A stretch of DNA of 64,000 nucleotides, taken from positions 165,778,091 to 165,842,090 of the forward strand of contig NC_051849.1 in assembly GCF_905115235.1 (NCBI RefSeq). Reading direction: 5' to 3'. A program made the position numbers and the translations under genes. Shown here in pieces: positions 63,633-64,000 of the stretch (positions are counted from its first letter, which is position 1; every line of letters begins with the position of its first letter). The stretch comes from Hermetia illucens (Eukaryota > Arthropoda > Insecta > Diptera > Stratiomyidae). Under the pieces are notes generated by a model, which saw nothing but the letters and a program-made list of their open reading frames with translations, was not told the DNA's origin and searched no databases.

Positions 63633-64000
63633 CTACATTTGCTGCATATTAAAATACATTTGTTGCGCTTGTGGGATGGGTCCGGCCATTTGATATCCCA
63701 TGCACCCGGGTATACTACAATTTACATATTGGTACGCCATACTTTGCATTGCAGGCGCGGGAACTGAATGGCAGTTCATCGGTGGAGCTGGTGGTTGGCG
63801 CAATCTTCCTGTATCATCGCCAACGAACAATTGTTCATATTGTGGTGCTAAGGTCCAATAGCCTCCTCGTCCAGGATCGTCGTATTCGCGAGGCATTCTG
63901 ATAAAATGTTCACTCATACTCAAATTGTTACGAATAGCATTTTGCCAATCTGTTTTGCATGTCCTGTAATACTCGTAGTTGTTTGTTATATACTCGTATA
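63633..64000 (-). CDS. Forkhead transcription factor (gene 6), 5' end outside window
   Basis: C-terminal about 121 codons, open to the window edge. From the edge: [20 protein letters not shown], then IRNNLSMSEHF (Asn for His again), MPREYDDPGRGGYWTL, GDDTGRLRQPPAPPMNC, YQYVNCSIPGCMGYQMAGP and NMQQM. The linker after wing 2 differs from genes 2/5 and resembles genes 1 and 3 (APPMNC), and one tail Cys is Gly. The eh1 motif and promoter would lie beyond 64000. The first internal Met (63923) is not the start. Confidence 0.9.
   Translation of the reverse strand, partial: YEYITNNYEYYRTCKTDWQNAIRNNLSMSEHFIRMPREYDDPGRGGYWTLAPQYEQLFVGDDTGRLRQPPAPPMNCHSVPAPAMQSMAYQYVNCSIPGCMGYQMAGPIPQAQQMYFNMQQM

Larger units (their letters stand above)
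56345..64000. repeat. Segmental duplication block C (runs off the window)
   Basis: Collinear with 19880-28480 of block A. It lacks most of the spacer at 20190-21400 and the SINE, but keeps the R1-like LINE. It is more diverged from A and B than they are from each other, judged by eye. Confidence 0.8.

Noticed and set aside
63633-63923. Short 96-codon forkhead-tail protein starting at an internal Met
   Set aside because: The frame is open to the window edge with forkhead helix sequence, so the real start is beyond 64000.

Overview
The window is AT-rich, densely repetitive animal DNA, most likely from a fly (Diptera). It holds sloppy-paired/FoxG-like forkhead genes, arthropod-style TATA plus TCAGT/TCAAT promoters, and RTE, R1-like and I/LOA-like LINEs. 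I cannot name the species. No multi-exon host gene, real tRNA or rRNA gene was recognised. Almost everything that is not a forkhead gene or its flank is decayed transposon or unassigned spacer.

The host content is one gene family: small intronless forkhead genes encoding 173-188 residue proteins. Each has an eh1-type Groucho-binding motif (FSIxxILGE) at the extreme N-terminus, then a divergent forkhead domain, then a short Tyr/Cys/Pro tail. One copy is on the + strand (11682-12248). The rest form a same-direction series on the - strand: pseudogene 18850-19377, intact 28068-28589, intact 42192-42722, truncated pseudogene 48531-48733, intact 55337-55858, and 63633-64000, which runs off the window end. 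All copies with a readable recognition helix, except the + strand gene, replace the near-invariant DNA-contacting His of the RHNLS motif with Asn. The four complete genes share a TATA box, an initiator 36-37 nt from it, a 140-155 nt 5' UTR, and a composite element (GGTTTTTCC-type box plus a TAATTA-type site) about 0.5 kb upstream of the ATG.

The array grew by segmental duplication. Block A (19172-29136), block B (48531-56367) and block C (56345-64000) carry the same fossils in the same order: I/LOA LINE tail, R1-like LINE (lost from B), foldback repeat, I/LOA reverse transcriptase, RTE fragments, forkhead gene. The B/C junction lies inside a copy of the upstream forkhead element, so that element looks like the crossover site. 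A SINE present in A and B but absent from C orders the duplications.

Mobile DNA by region: 1-9 kb holds R1-like LINE relics, SINEs and a near-complete RTE with a 17-bp target duplication (1291-4499). 10-18 kb holds LINE ORF1/endonuclease relics and a truncated second RTE family (RTE-2) around the + strand gene. 30-41 kb, between forkhead genes 2 and 3, holds an I/LOA RNase H segment, a long RTE-2 copy (33498-37090), a second RTE-2 copy on the + strand, a Harbinger scrap and a foldback element with long inverted repeats. 44-48.5 kb holds an I/LOA relic, a pogo/Tigger-like transposase relic and a complete SINE. No LTR element, Polinton, CRISPR array or toxin gene was seen.
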